A DNA stretch of 39,633 nucleotides, taken from the NCBI GenBank assembly GCA_022573915.1, contig JACZTA010000003.1:1-39633 (forward strand), written 5' to 3'. The notes beneath the pieces were generated by a model. That model was not told the origin of the DNA, ran no database searches, and saw nothing but the letters and a program-made list of their open reading frames with translations. How positions within the stretch are numbered: position 1 is the stretch's first letter; each line of letters opens with the position of its first letter. The DNA comes from Bacteroidota bacterium (lineage in GTDB: Bacteria; Bacteroidota; Bacteroidia; Chitinophagales; JACZTA01). A program made the position numbers and the translations under genes. Shown here piece after piece: positions 28,796-37,735 of this stretch.

Positions 28796-31216
28796 CTACG
28801 ATTTTCTCTTTTTAAGACTAAAATCGATCTTGTAATAAAAAATGGGCAAGAAACCCAGCTGATATACTTCACGGGTAGGACTGGATCCATTGGTATATAC
28901 CAATTTCAAAATGTTTTCCTGGCCTGTCAGATTTACAAGATCTATACCGATCTCATGTGTGACCTTTTTCGTATTGATCTTGTAATTCAGTTTAACATCA
29001 AATCTGAAATAATCCCTGAATTGCTTGGAATTAGTGAGTGAATCAAAATAAACGGTGTATCCATTTATCCTTGAAGACATCGTATCAACAGGGGTATAAC
29101 GCCTGCCACCGGCCCAGGTCACCTTACTACCTATACCAAAAGAAGTTCTGTTTTTCTTTCCCCAGGTAAATTCTTTTCCACCCAAAGCATTAACAACATG
29201 GCCGGCATTGAAGATACTGGTATTCGTAATTTTATTGCTGCCCTTATAAGATGCGTCACTCAGAGAGGCGGTAACCATGCCGAACCATCCTTTATTGAAG
29301 AATTTTTCCAGTGTCATCTCGATTCCTTTGTTTGCACCGGTACCCGAGTTAGTTAAACTATCCGGGTAAAAGCGATTTAGGTCCCAGCCTTCATTGAGCA
29401 ATGAATAATATGAATTATAATAAGTAACAGGAATATTATACAAGGCTTGATAATAGGTTTCTAATTTCAACCTAAAATTGCTGTTTAAATACCTGTTATA
29501 GCCTATTACAAGATGATTGCTTCTTTGGAAGTCAAGGTCCTTGTTGGGCGCAACCGTGTTTCCATTTATATCTTCCATTTCTGCGAAATAAACGTAGGTA
29601 GGTATCATCTGACTATGCATTCCTATACCTGCAGAAAGCGTATTGTTGGGTAAGAATTCCCATTTCATGCCTAATCTTGGTTCCAGCGAAGTACTACCAT
29701 TCAATGTTAAGATTTGCCCATGGATTCCCGTATTGAAATTTAATCTATCCGTTGCACGCCATGTCCATTGCACATAAGGTTGAATTAAAACAAAGTCATC
29801 TGTGGCCTGCAGTCTTGTATGAAAACTTGAATCAGGAATATTTTGAAAGATGCTATCGACCAGGTTTACATGCGTGAGGTCCGACATGAAGCCGGCTTTT
29901 ATCAAATGTTTGGCAGAAAGCTTGCTATTAACGAAATAGGAAACAGAATAATTCGTCAGATTAAAGTCATAGCCCACATAATTGGTCAACTTATTCAGAA
30001 CGTACTCGCCATTTACTATACTTCTATGAATCTTCTGCTGCAAATTATGCTGATTTTGATACGTCGTTGAGAGAGTCAACTTCATATAGCTCTTATCCCC
30101 CAAAGTTTTCAGGTAGTTCATACCCAAAACACCCATCTTGGTACCGAAATACTCATCTATTTCATCGTCACCGTACAAACCGACATCTGCCGTATCTGTT
30201 AATGTACTTTTAATAATTTCTATGTCACTTATTCCACCAATTCCAAAAAACGATAAGTAACCTGACTTTTTAGAAATTAAATTGATCTTGAAAGAGGCAT
30301 CCTGGTACCGGGGTGTTGCGTCGGTGCCAATATCTATACCCAGGAAATGAAAGATCGAAATGGTAGAATATCTATAATTAAATAGATAGGATGATTTACC
30401 ATCTTTAGAGAATGGTCCTTCCACCAAAGCTTCCGTGCCCAGGAAACCCCATTGAAAAGCGCCTTCGGTCCTTTCATTATTTCCATTTCTCATTTTCAGA
30501 TCGAAAACAGCTGCATTTGAATTGCCATACTCTGCAGGGAATGCACCCGTTAAAAAATCTGAATTAGAGAGTAATTTATTGTTCAGGATGGCAACCGGTC
30601 CGCCGGTTGTACCGCTTACGCCGAAGTGATTCGGATTGGGAATATTGACGCCTTCCAGTCTCCACAAAACGCCTAAAGGAGAATTCCCCCTGCTAATAAT
30701 ATCGTTGCTTGAATCATCATTTCCCTGCACGCCTGCAAAGTTCGATGCCATTCGTGCGGGATCCCCGCGACTACCTGCATACCTTTCCGTTTCTTCAACC
30801 GAAAACATACGGGAACTCACGGAGGTCATTTCATTGATGGATTCCCCTTTCTTCTTGTAAACGGATACTTCGACTTCTATCACACCAAGAGAGGATTCCT
30901 CCAGCTCTATGCTTAAAAACACTTCTTTTCCGGAGTTCACTATGATATTTGGAAGAACAATGCCCTTGTAACCAAGATACGCGACATGAATATGGTATCT
31001 TCCAACAGCCAGATCCTCTAACCGGAAATCTCCATTTGCATCCACCGCGGTTCCCTTGATCAATGTGGAATCCTGATAGGCTGCAACAGTGGCTGAGATA
31101 AGAGGGCCCTTGGTATCTATATCGTGAACGGTTCCTCTGATCGTCTGGGTTATTTCCTGGGCGTTAACAATAAAACTTGTCAATAATAGAATAACAGGAA
31201 GCAATAGGTTTTTCAT
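28796..31216 (-). CDS. TonB-dependent receptor with carboxypeptidase-regulatory-like N-terminal domain
   Basis: Signal peptide; TIRGTVHDIDTKGPLISATVAAYQDSTLIKGTAVDANGDFRLEDLAVGRYHIHVAYLGYK; plug-like DIISRGNSPLGVLWRLEGVNIPNPNHFG; many beta-strand repeats. Confidence 0.92.
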   Translation of the reverse strand: MKNLLLPVILLLTSFIVNAQEITQTIRGTVHDIDTKGPLISATVAAYQDSTLIKGTAVDANGDFRLEDLAVGRYHIHVAYLGYKGIVLPNIIVNSGKEVFLSIELEESSLGVIEVEVSVYKKKGESINEMTSVSSRMFSVEETERYAGSRGDPARMASNFAGVQGNDDSSNDIISRGNSPLGVLWRLEGVNIPNPNHFGVSGTTGGPVAILNNKLLSNSDFLTGAFPAEYGNSNAAVFDLKMRNGNNERTEGAFQWGFLGTEALVEGPFSKDGKSSYLFNYRYSTISIFHFLGIDIGTDATPRYQDASFKINLISKKSGYLSFFGIGGISDIEIIKSTLTDTADVGLYGDDEIDEYFGTKMGVLGMNYLKTLGDKSYMKLTLSTTYQNQHNLQQKIHRSIVNGEYVLNKLTNYVGYDFNLTNYSVSYFVNSKLSAKHLIKAGFMSDLTHVNLVDSIFQNIPDSSFHTRLQATDDFVLIQPYVQWTWRATDRLNFNTGIHGQILTLNGSTSLEPRLGMKWEFLPNNTLSAGIGMHSQMIPTYVYFAEMEDINGNTVAPNKDLDFQRSNHLVIGYNRYLNSNFRLKLETYYQALYNIPVTYYNSYYSLLNEGWDLNRFYPDSLTNSGTGANKGIEMTLEKFFNKGWFGMVTASLSDASYKGSNKITNTSIFNAGHVVNALGGKEFTWGKKNRTSFGIGSKVTWAGGRRYTPVDTMSSRINGYTVYFDSLTNSKQFRDYFRFDVKLNYKINTKKVTHEIGIDLVNLTGQENILKLVYTNGSSPTREVYQLGFLPIFYYKIDFSLKKRKS

Positions 31217-31254
31217 CCAATTTCGTTTTATATAATGTTAACGTTAGCTTTATT

Positions 31255-31758
31255 TTACCTTATGCTTGAAATGTCAATGTTTGGTGGAATACCTTGCGGA
31301 AATCTCGCGAACATCTTTAGTTTATCATCTGTCATTTTTTTATCGCTGTAGGTGAAGCTAAATGCCCCGGATACTGTCACATTGGTAGTTACTATTAAGT
31401 TGATAGGGGCAGTAATAACAAGAAAAATTCCATGAGCAACTGTAGATAAAGTGAATAGAGGAATTGTCCAGAGATAATTTTTTGGTCTCGCGTATCTTAT
31501 CTTGAAACTGCTGATTTCACTTATGGGAACAATCACAGATTGAGGTATTTCTTTAGTTCTAACTAGTACTACCAAACGGATGCTGTCAACTGCTATTAAT
31601 TCACCTTTCACCATTTTATCTTCTATGCGATAAATAGTAATATATGACCCGAACCTATTTTCGTCAATGTTGCTTGACTTGGGCAGGTACTTTTGCGTAG
31701 TACAACTACTAATTAAGACAGCCAGTAATAATCCTAAAATTATATAACTAATTCTCAT
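31255..31758 (-). CDS. Small putative lipoprotein
   Basis: Lipobox-like signal MRISYIILGLLLAVLISSCTTQ; start overlaps the end of the upstream gene by 11 bp. Confidence 0.75.
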   Translation of the reverse strand: MRISYIILGLLLAVLISSCTTQKYLPKSSNIDENRFGSYITIYRIEDKMVKGELIAVDSIRLVVLVRTKEIPQSVIVPISEISSFKIRYARPKNYLWTIPLFTLSTVAHGIFLVITAPINLIVTTNVTVSGAFSFTYSDKKMTDDKLKMFARFPQGIPPNIDISSIR

Positions 31759-33358
31759 AATACGAAAATTCTTTTGTGTCTATTCTTGAATTCCAGAATT
31801 CCTGCTCCATTTGCGATTCATATTGTTTATAAATAGCCGCCTCTACTTTAAGATATTTTGACGGGTTTTGAATCATTTGCCGCAACTTGAGCAAGTTCTT
31901 GTCTTTGAGCCAGTGTTCCCGCATCCATTCAAGATAATAACCCTTTGAATAAAGGAACAACTCGTAATCCTGATCCTCAGCAGGGAGAATAAATTTGAAT
32001 TTATATTCGTCTCCCGGCATGGAGATCAAATAATCATCAGGTGAGATGACGCGCGCCAGGGCATCCTTATCGACCATACCTTTATCAAGTACCATTTTCG
32101 GGAGGATCTCAAGAGGTTCGATCTTTTGCCGGATATTAGTCAAGGCTAAATAATCGATGCGCCATAAACCCTTATTTAAAACCAGTTTTATCTTTATACT
32201 GGAATCCGTGCCGCTGGTATTTAGCGGTAGTATTTGATTGTTGAATGCAATTGGCCCTGTTTCGAAAAACCCATTTTGTAGCTCCCATTCATTGAATTGT
32301 TTGTCCCATACATAAACATCAATATCCCCCAATTCTGACCGGATTCCGTTTTTAAGTTTATTATTAGTTTTAGGGTTTAATTCCATTTTTGTAAAAATAT
32401 CTCCAACCTCATCTCCCATATAACCTATTGCACTGTAGATGAAATAAGTCGTCATTAGAGTTTGACGAAAGTTGACCAATAGTCCCAGGTCATTTGAATT
32501 CTCCACATTATCGAAGCTTAAAAAAATCTCCTCTCTACTGTTCAAGTCGTGCTCGTCCGAAAGGCTGAACCTTTCTTCACGGTCATTAAGGCTAACCAAA
32601 GATCTAATATCACCCTCCGGCCCAATTGCGTTTGTTACCGGGTACGTGTTTTCACATAAATAAAAGTCATTACTTGGGGAATGATAGATGCGCTGGCCTT
32701 CTTTTCTGGGATAAGCCAATAGCTTGACATTATTAACGCAATGAGTTTCTAACGCTTCATTCTTCATCGTAATTGAAAACGACCCGTCTGAAATGAATGG
32801 ATTATTCAATGCATCTATGTCATAATACTCCAGTGAAGGAAGTATTGCATTTGAGAATCCTTCGGCATCTGCATAATGAAAGTTGTTGTCTTCATTCATA
32901 TAAAAGGTTGGACATGAACCGAAGCAAGCTTTTGGATTGGTTATACACAGAACTCCAATAAGCACATCAACGGCTGTAAGCAACGTAAGCTGAGCAATTC
33001 TTCCGGCTTCAGTTTCAGCTAACTTTTTATTGGTCTCAAAAATGGCTACGCTGTCTACCGGAAATGATACCTCACCTTCATATATTATATTCCTGTTAAA
33101 ATCATACAGAGATCCGAACCCCAAGACAGTATTCCCGGCGTAATTTATTACCCAAGAATCTTTAATAATATAAACGTCACCGTTCTTCATATGCGCCTTT
33201 AGGAATGGCTTGATGCTTAGGCTATCAGTATTATGCAAGAGTTCATTTACATCCCGATAATTCGAACGAAAATAATAGGTTCGGCAAGCCTGAAAAGATA
33301 TTATACAGATGGCTAGCCCCAAGAGAATAAACGCGTATTTGTACTTATTATATTTCAT
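31748..33358 (-). CDS. Large putative lipoprotein of unknown function
   Basis: Lipobox-like FILLGLAICIISFQACRTYYF; Cys-containing segment LCITNPKACFGSCPTFYMNED. Confidence 0.75.
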   Translation of the reverse strand: MKYNKYKYAFILLGLAICIISFQACRTYYFRSNYRDVNELLHNTDSLSIKPFLKAHMKNGDVYIIKDSWVINYAGNTVLGFGSLYDFNRNIIYEGEVSFPVDSVAIFETNKKLAETEAGRIAQLTLLTAVDVLIGVLCITNPKACFGSCPTFYMNEDNNFHYADAEGFSNAILPSLEYYDIDALNNPFISDGSFSITMKNEALETHCVNNVKLLAYPRKEGQRIYHSPSNDFYLCENTYPVTNAIGPEGDIRSLVSLNDREERFSLSDEHDLNSREEIFLSFDNVENSNDLGLLVNFRQTLMTTYFIYSAIGYMGDEVGDIFTKMELNPKTNNKLKNGIRSELGDIDVYVWDKQFNEWELQNGFFETGPIAFNNQILPLNTSGTDSSIKIKLVLNKGLWRIDYLALTNIRQKIEPLEILPKMVLDKGMVDKDALARVISPDDYLISMPGDEYKFKFILPAEDQDYELFLYSKGYYLEWMREHWLKDKNLLKLRQMIQNPSKYLKVEAAIYKQYESQMEQEFWNSRIDTKEFSYYEN

Positions 33359-33469
33359 TTTGATCGATTCGTTACCATTTAAAAATACATATTATATTGC
33401 TGATTTATTGAAAAGTAAATCAAAGGCAGCTTCCAGCTGAATGTAGTTTTTGGCTTTTGCCGGCAATTC

Positions 33470-35179
33470 CTATTCCTTAATTATTTTGAACAGCGTGGTC
33501 TTGTCATCTGCATCAATTCGAATAAAATAAAGCCCCGACTTTAATTGCCCTATAGCAAGATCAATAATTTGGGTGTTCTTAAAAGACGACTTCAAAATTT
33601 CCTGGCCCAGTAGGTTAACCAAGGTTACAGATAGTTCAGCCGGCGTATCATTCAATTTGATGTACACCTTATTATTTGTTGGATTTGGGTAAACAGAAAT
33701 CTCAGAATCAATATTATTTTCTATTATTCCTACTAATGGTGACATTGAATATTTTGCAAAAAAGATGTCAACCCTGCCATTAGAGGTAAGGTTTGCAACT
33801 CCCGGACCCGGATCGAAGTCTGCGGTGGCCCCTAGGCGGCCCGCAACCAAAACATCGTCTGAGCCATCTATGGCGATACCCCAACCATCGTCGATTTTTG
33901 AGCTGCCTATGCTGATGGCCCATAGGTAATTTCCATTGGAATCATAGCCGGCGACAAAGACATCTACAGATCCATTACCGTAAAGATTCATAGTTCCCGC
34001 TCCCGGATCAAAGTCAGTTGTGTCCATAAAGTATCCTGTTATAACAACGTCGTTTGATGAATTCGTCGCGATAGAAAAAGCAACATCTGCACCCGATCCA
34101 CCCATATTTCTTGCCCATATATAGTTCCCACCGGTATCGTACTTTGCGATGAATACGTCGTTCGCTCCTTTGGAAATTAGATTAGCAGTTCCTGCCCCGG
34201 GGTCGAAATCAGCCGTATCGGAGCAATAACCTGTCAGTAGTATATATCCGGAACCATCGAGGGTGATAGAGTACCCACCGGCATTATTTACATTTTTTAC
34301 CCATACAAGATTTCCATTGAGATCGTATTTTGCGAAGTACATATCAATACTGTCGGATATAAGATTCACAGTTCCGGCACCCGGATCAAAGTCTACTGTG
34401 TCCCTGAATGAACCTGTGATCAGTATATTACCACTAGCATCTACGATAATAGATTCCGCACCATCGTAACCTGACCCTCCTATGCTTTTTGCCCAGAGAT
34501 AGTTTCCGTTCACATCGTATTTTGCAAAGAAGATATCTCTACTTCCGTTAGAGATCAGGTTGACAGTTCCAGCACCGGGATCAAAGTCGGCTGTGTCCGT
34601 AAAACTACCCGTTAGGATAACATTACCGGATCCATCCATGGTAATGGCTTTGCCGACACCATCAATATTTGCGTTAATACTCTTTGCCCAAAGGTAGTTT
34701 CCATTATCATCGTATTTTGCAAAAAAGATGTTTCGTGATGCGCCCTTGGAAGTGAGATTTGCAGTGCCTGCTCCCGGGTCAAAATCCACCGTGTCCAGGA
34801 AGTATCCTGTAATTAGAACATTTCCTGAATTATCAGTGGTGATAGCCCATCCATAATCAGAGTATACGCCGCCAATGTTTTTTGCCCAGAGATAGTTTCC
34901 ATTGGCATCATACTTTGCAAAAAATATATCAAAATTGTGATTAAATGGTGTGAGGTTGGCTGTTCCCGGACCCGGATCGAAGTCTGCCACTTTTTGAAAA
35001 ATACCCGTTACAAAGACATTACCTGAGCCATCAGTGGCGATGGATGTAGCCCAATCATCACTATTGGTATTACCTGAACTGCCCATGCTTTTTGCCCAGT
35101 GGTAGTTTTGAGCAACCAGGCAATTTACAGAGAACATAATTATTATTACAAGCTGTCCTATTTTTTTCCTGCATCCCAT
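33470..35179 (-). CDS. SBBP-like repeat secreted protein with T9SS type A sorting domain
   Basis: Tandem repeats of the type GNVLITGYFLDTVDFDPGAGTANLTSKG..IFFAKYDDNGNYLWAKSI; C-terminal SVYPNPTNNKVYIKLND...GLYFIRIDADDKTTLFKIIKE. Confidence 0.9.
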   Translation of the reverse strand: MGCRKKIGQLVIIIMFSVNCLVAQNYHWAKSMGSSGNTNSDDWATSIATDGSGNVFVTGIFQKVADFDPGPGTANLTPFNHNFDIFFAKYDANGNYLWAKNIGGVYSDYGWAITTDNSGNVLITGYFLDTVDFDPGAGTANLTSKGASRNIFFAKYDDNGNYLWAKSINANIDGVGKAITMDGSGNVILTGSFTDTADFDPGAGTVNLISNGSRDIFFAKYDVNGNYLWAKSIGGSGYDGAESIIVDASGNILITGSFRDTVDFDPGAGTVNLISDSIDMYFAKYDLNGNLVWVKNVNNAGGYSITLDGSGYILLTGYCSDTADFDPGAGTANLISKGANDVFIAKYDTGGNYIWARNMGGSGADVAFSIATNSSNDVVITGYFMDTTDFDPGAGTMNLYGNGSVDVFVAGYDSNGNYLWAISIGSSKIDDGWGIAIDGSDDVLVAGRLGATADFDPGPGVANLTSNGRVDIFFAKYSMSPLVGIIENNIDSEISVYPNPTNNKVYIKLNDTPAELSVTLVNLLGQEILKSSFKNTQIIDLAIGQLKSGLYFIRIDADDKTTLFKIIKE

Positions 35180-35337
35180 TTCTTTATAATTTTAATGTTT
35201 ATCAAATCTAATAGCAAACCACCCTCCGGTTCCTGATAGCGATATCCCATTGATAGCTTGTGCGTTTTAATTATGATCCAATATTACATTCAAAAGGAGC
35301 AGATCTCTAATTGGATTTAGAGTTACGGAACACTCAT

Positions 35338-35356
35338 ATTTGCAGAAATTGCAAAT
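35338..35356. promoter_or_regulatory. Candidate operator: perfect inverted repeat ATTTGCA-GAAAT-TGCAAAT
   Basis: 7-bp perfect arms, 5-nt spacer, between the divergent genes starting at 35179 (-) and 35482 (+). Confidence 0.4.
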
Positions 35357-35481
35357 AATGCGTGAAAAGAGCGCTTCATTATTAATTTTTACTAATTTTA
35401 GTTCAAAATAGGTAGGATTATGGATTTATACTTAAATTATTTTCATATAAAAAATGTTTGCGATATAAAATCTGATTAACC

Positions 35482-36495
35482 ATGGGCAAACCGAGTGTAT
35501 CACAGCAGGAATTTTTCACACAGATCAAGGATCTACTTCCTTCAAACCTGGCTTTGGTTGATGAGGTGGCAGATGTGCTTGACCTGGGCACCGATAGTGC
35601 ATACCGAAGGATCAGGGGGGAGAAGGAATTATCATTTGAGGAGATGCGCACTTTGGCTTCACGTTTCAAGCTATCAGTGGACAGCATATTAAATAATTCT
35701 ACGGATTCGGTCACATTTCAGTTTTTAGGAATAGATGAAAAGAGCTACACATTCGAGAATTATCTTACGACGATCTTGGTAGATATGAAGGAGTTCGATC
35801 AAATGGGTGATGTGGAATTTGTCTTCATTCTCAACGAACTCAATATTTTTCAGATAATGCAGTTTCCCGAGCTGATCGCTTTCCGGATGTTCTTTTGGAA
35901 TAAATCGAATTTTGGATTTGAAGGGTATAAAGACAAGAAATTTGAATTTATGCTTGATGGATCCGATTCTTCTTCAAAGATAATTCCTTTAGCCCGGGAG
36001 ATCGTGAAGCTCTACACTCGGACCCCGAGTACGGAAATTATAACAGACGACGTAGTTAACAGTTATCTTAAACAAATAAAATACTACTACGAGGCGGGGT
36101 ATTTTAAAGAAAAAGAACAGGCCATAGTTATTGCAACCAAGCTTGTGGAGTTAATTGAACATATTGAAAGGCAAGCTGAAGAAGAAACTAAGTTTGAACC
36201 CGGGTTAGCCCCCGCAAATGTAAACGGAGAGTTCAAACTGTATTTTAATGACCTGGTGCTGCTGGATCACTCAGTTTTAGTAAAAACAGGAGAAGGCGGA
36301 ATAACTTACTTGCTAAACAATGCCATAAACTACCTGGCTTCCCGAAACCAGGCATTCTTTGAGCATAATTATAAATGGACCCAAAATATGCTTAAACGAA
36401 TGACCTTGATCAGTGGCTCTGCTGAAAAAGAAAGGCGTATGTTTTTTAACGAGGTAAAAGAGACAGTACACGCTTTCATCGAGTCGCTGAAATAA
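35482..36495 (+). CDS. Helix-turn-helix (XRE-like) domain-containing protein
   Basis: N-terminal VADVLDLGTDSAYRRIRGEKELSFEEMRTLASRFKLSVDSILN; long helical C-terminus. Confidence 0.75.
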   Translation: MGKPSVSQQEFFTQIKDLLPSNLALVDEVADVLDLGTDSAYRRIRGEKELSFEEMRTLASRFKLSVDSILNNSTDSVTFQFLGIDEKSYTFENYLTTILVDMKEFDQMGDVEFVFILNELNIFQIMQFPELIAFRMFFWNKSNFGFEGYKDKKFEFMLDGSDSSSKIIPLAREIVKLYTRTPSTEIITDDVVNSYLKQIKYYYEAGYFKEKEQAIVIATKLVELIEHIERQAEEETKFEPGLAPANVNGEFKLYFNDLVLLDHSVLVKTGEGGITYLLNNAINYLASRNQAFFEHNYKWTQNMLKRMTLISGSAEKERRMFFNEVKETVHAFIESLK

Positions 36496-36565
36496 GATAT
36501 CTTTACTAAAAAAATTTAGCAGAGCGAACTCACTCTCACACTCAAATTTAAACTCAAACACAAAA

Positions 36566-36641
36566 CGGGGTGTAGCGCAGTCCGGTTTAGCGCGCAGCGT
36601 TCGGGACGCTGAGGCCGGAGGTTCGAATCCTCTCACCCCGA
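36566..36641 (+). tRNA. tRNA-Pro (anticodon CGG)
   Basis: Cloverleaf: acceptor CGGGGTG/CACCCCG, discriminator A, anticodon stem CAGCG/CGCTG with loop TTCGGGA (CGG at 36602-36604), T arm GGAGG-TTCGAAT-CCTCT. Confidence 0.95.
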
Positions 36642-36645
36642 CTGC

Positions 36646-36686
36646 GCTCACCGAAGCTCCGAACGAAGAGAGGAGCGAAGGTGAGC
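36646..36686. other. Large hairpin immediately 3' of the tRNA-Pro gene
   Basis: GCTCACC-GAA-GCTCC ... GGAGC-GAA-GGTGAGC: 7-bp plus 5-bp stem with symmetric GAA/GAA internal loop and 11-nt apical loop. Confidence 0.75.
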
Positions 36687-37060
36687 TTCGCGAACAATTA
36701 ATAAACTCCTCCAACTTCTAAGGGGTGAGCTTCGTCGGGTGATACCCGATTCTTTCCCTATTTCCGACTTAAAGGAGGAGCGCAGGTGAGCTTCGCGAAC
36801 AATTAATAAACTCCTCCAACTTCTAAGGGGTGAGCTCCGTCGGGCGATGCCCGATTCCTAACTGAATCTGCACTGAAAGGAGGAGCGCCTTGCCTTTGCG
36901 AAGCGGATTTGGCGAAGCAAGGCAGGTGAGCTTTACGAACAATAAAGTAATTCTTCCGAATTCCAAAGGGGTGAGCTCCGTCGGGCGATGCCCGATTCCT
37001 AACTGAATCTGCACTGAAAGGGGGAGCGCCTTGCCTTGGCGAAGCAAGGCAGGTGAGCTA
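36672..37060. repeat. Tandem array of ~105 bp units (two of 105, one of 141, one partial) downstream of tRNA-Pro
   Basis: Units begin GGAGCG at 36672, 36777, 36882 and 37023 and share GGTGAGCTTCGCGAACAAT...CTCCTCC...GGGGTGAGCTYCGTCGGGYGATRCCCGATTC. Confidence 0.92.
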
Positions 37061-37068
37061 CTTTGAAA

Positions 37069-37617
37069 TTAATTTAATGATGGATTCTCCGGAAAGTTGG
37101 AGATCGCTGCATAATCACTCCGTTCAGTTTGGATCACAGAACGCCATAACTCATATGTATCTTCGATAAATACATGCTCTTGATTAGCTTCTGTCACTAA
37201 CCAGGATTTGCTGTCTATTTCATCACGCAGCTGTCCGGGTCCCCAACCGGAATATCCCATGAAGAAACGAAAATCTTCCTCTTCTATCTGATCTGTCTCA
37301 ATCAATATTTTGAGTAATTCAAAGTTCCCACCCCAAAACAATCCATCCATCAATTCAACGCTGTCTTCAATAAGATCACCACGAGTATGAATAAAATGCA
37401 AAGTGTCGGTTTGAACAGGCCCACCGTAATAAAGTGTCCCTATGAAATTATCCAATTCAGGCACTGCATCCGCTAACGTTAGATCCAATGGTTTATTCAA
37501 AACAAATCCAAGCGTTCCCTCTCGTTCATGTTCACATAAGAGGATGACGGTTCTTTTAAAATTTGGATCCATTAAAAATGGATCTGAAATCAATAATCTG
37601 CCTGACTTAGGATGCAT
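37069..37617 (-). CDS. YqgE/AlgH family protein (UPF0301)
   Basis: GRLLISDPFLMDPNFKRTVILLCEHEREGTLGFVLNKPL; LYYGGPVQTDTLHFIH; GYSGWGPGQLRDEI. Confidence 0.94.
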   Translation of the reverse strand: MHPKSGRLLISDPFLMDPNFKRTVILLCEHEREGTLGFVLNKPLDLTLADAVPELDNFIGTLYYGGPVQTDTLHFIHTRGDLIEDSVELMDGLFWGGNFELLKILIETDQIEEEDFRFFMGYSGWGPGQLRDEIDSKSWLVTEANQEHVFIEDTYELWRSVIQTERSDYAAISNFPENPSLN

Positions 37618-37735
37618 AGCTAAGTTGCTTTTATATTTTACTAAATAAACTATTTTTAAATCTTATCTACACGCTTGAGTTAAATACAAGATAAACAAAA
37701 ATACATTCTGAAGGATAAACTAATCAGATATATTT

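Noticed and set aside
36313-36714. 133-aa minus-strand ORF (VRGFEPPASASRTLRAKPDCATPR...)
   Set aside because: This is the antisense translation across tRNA-Pro, a well-known spurious ORF type, and it overlaps the HTH gene.
36823-37047. 74-aa minus-strand ORF with repeated peptide (GKALPLSVQIQLGIGHRPTELTP)
   Set aside because: Simply the translation of the tandem DNA repeat; no start context or family support.
36672-37060. CRISPR array
   Set aside because: Repeats are long contiguous units of 105-141 bp without unique spacers and no cas genes are present.
36566-37060. Integrative element attachment site at tRNA-Pro
   Set aside because: No integrase, no phage or conjugation genes, and no duplicated tRNA 3' end beyond a short CTCACCCC word; the flanking genes are ordinary chromosomal ones.
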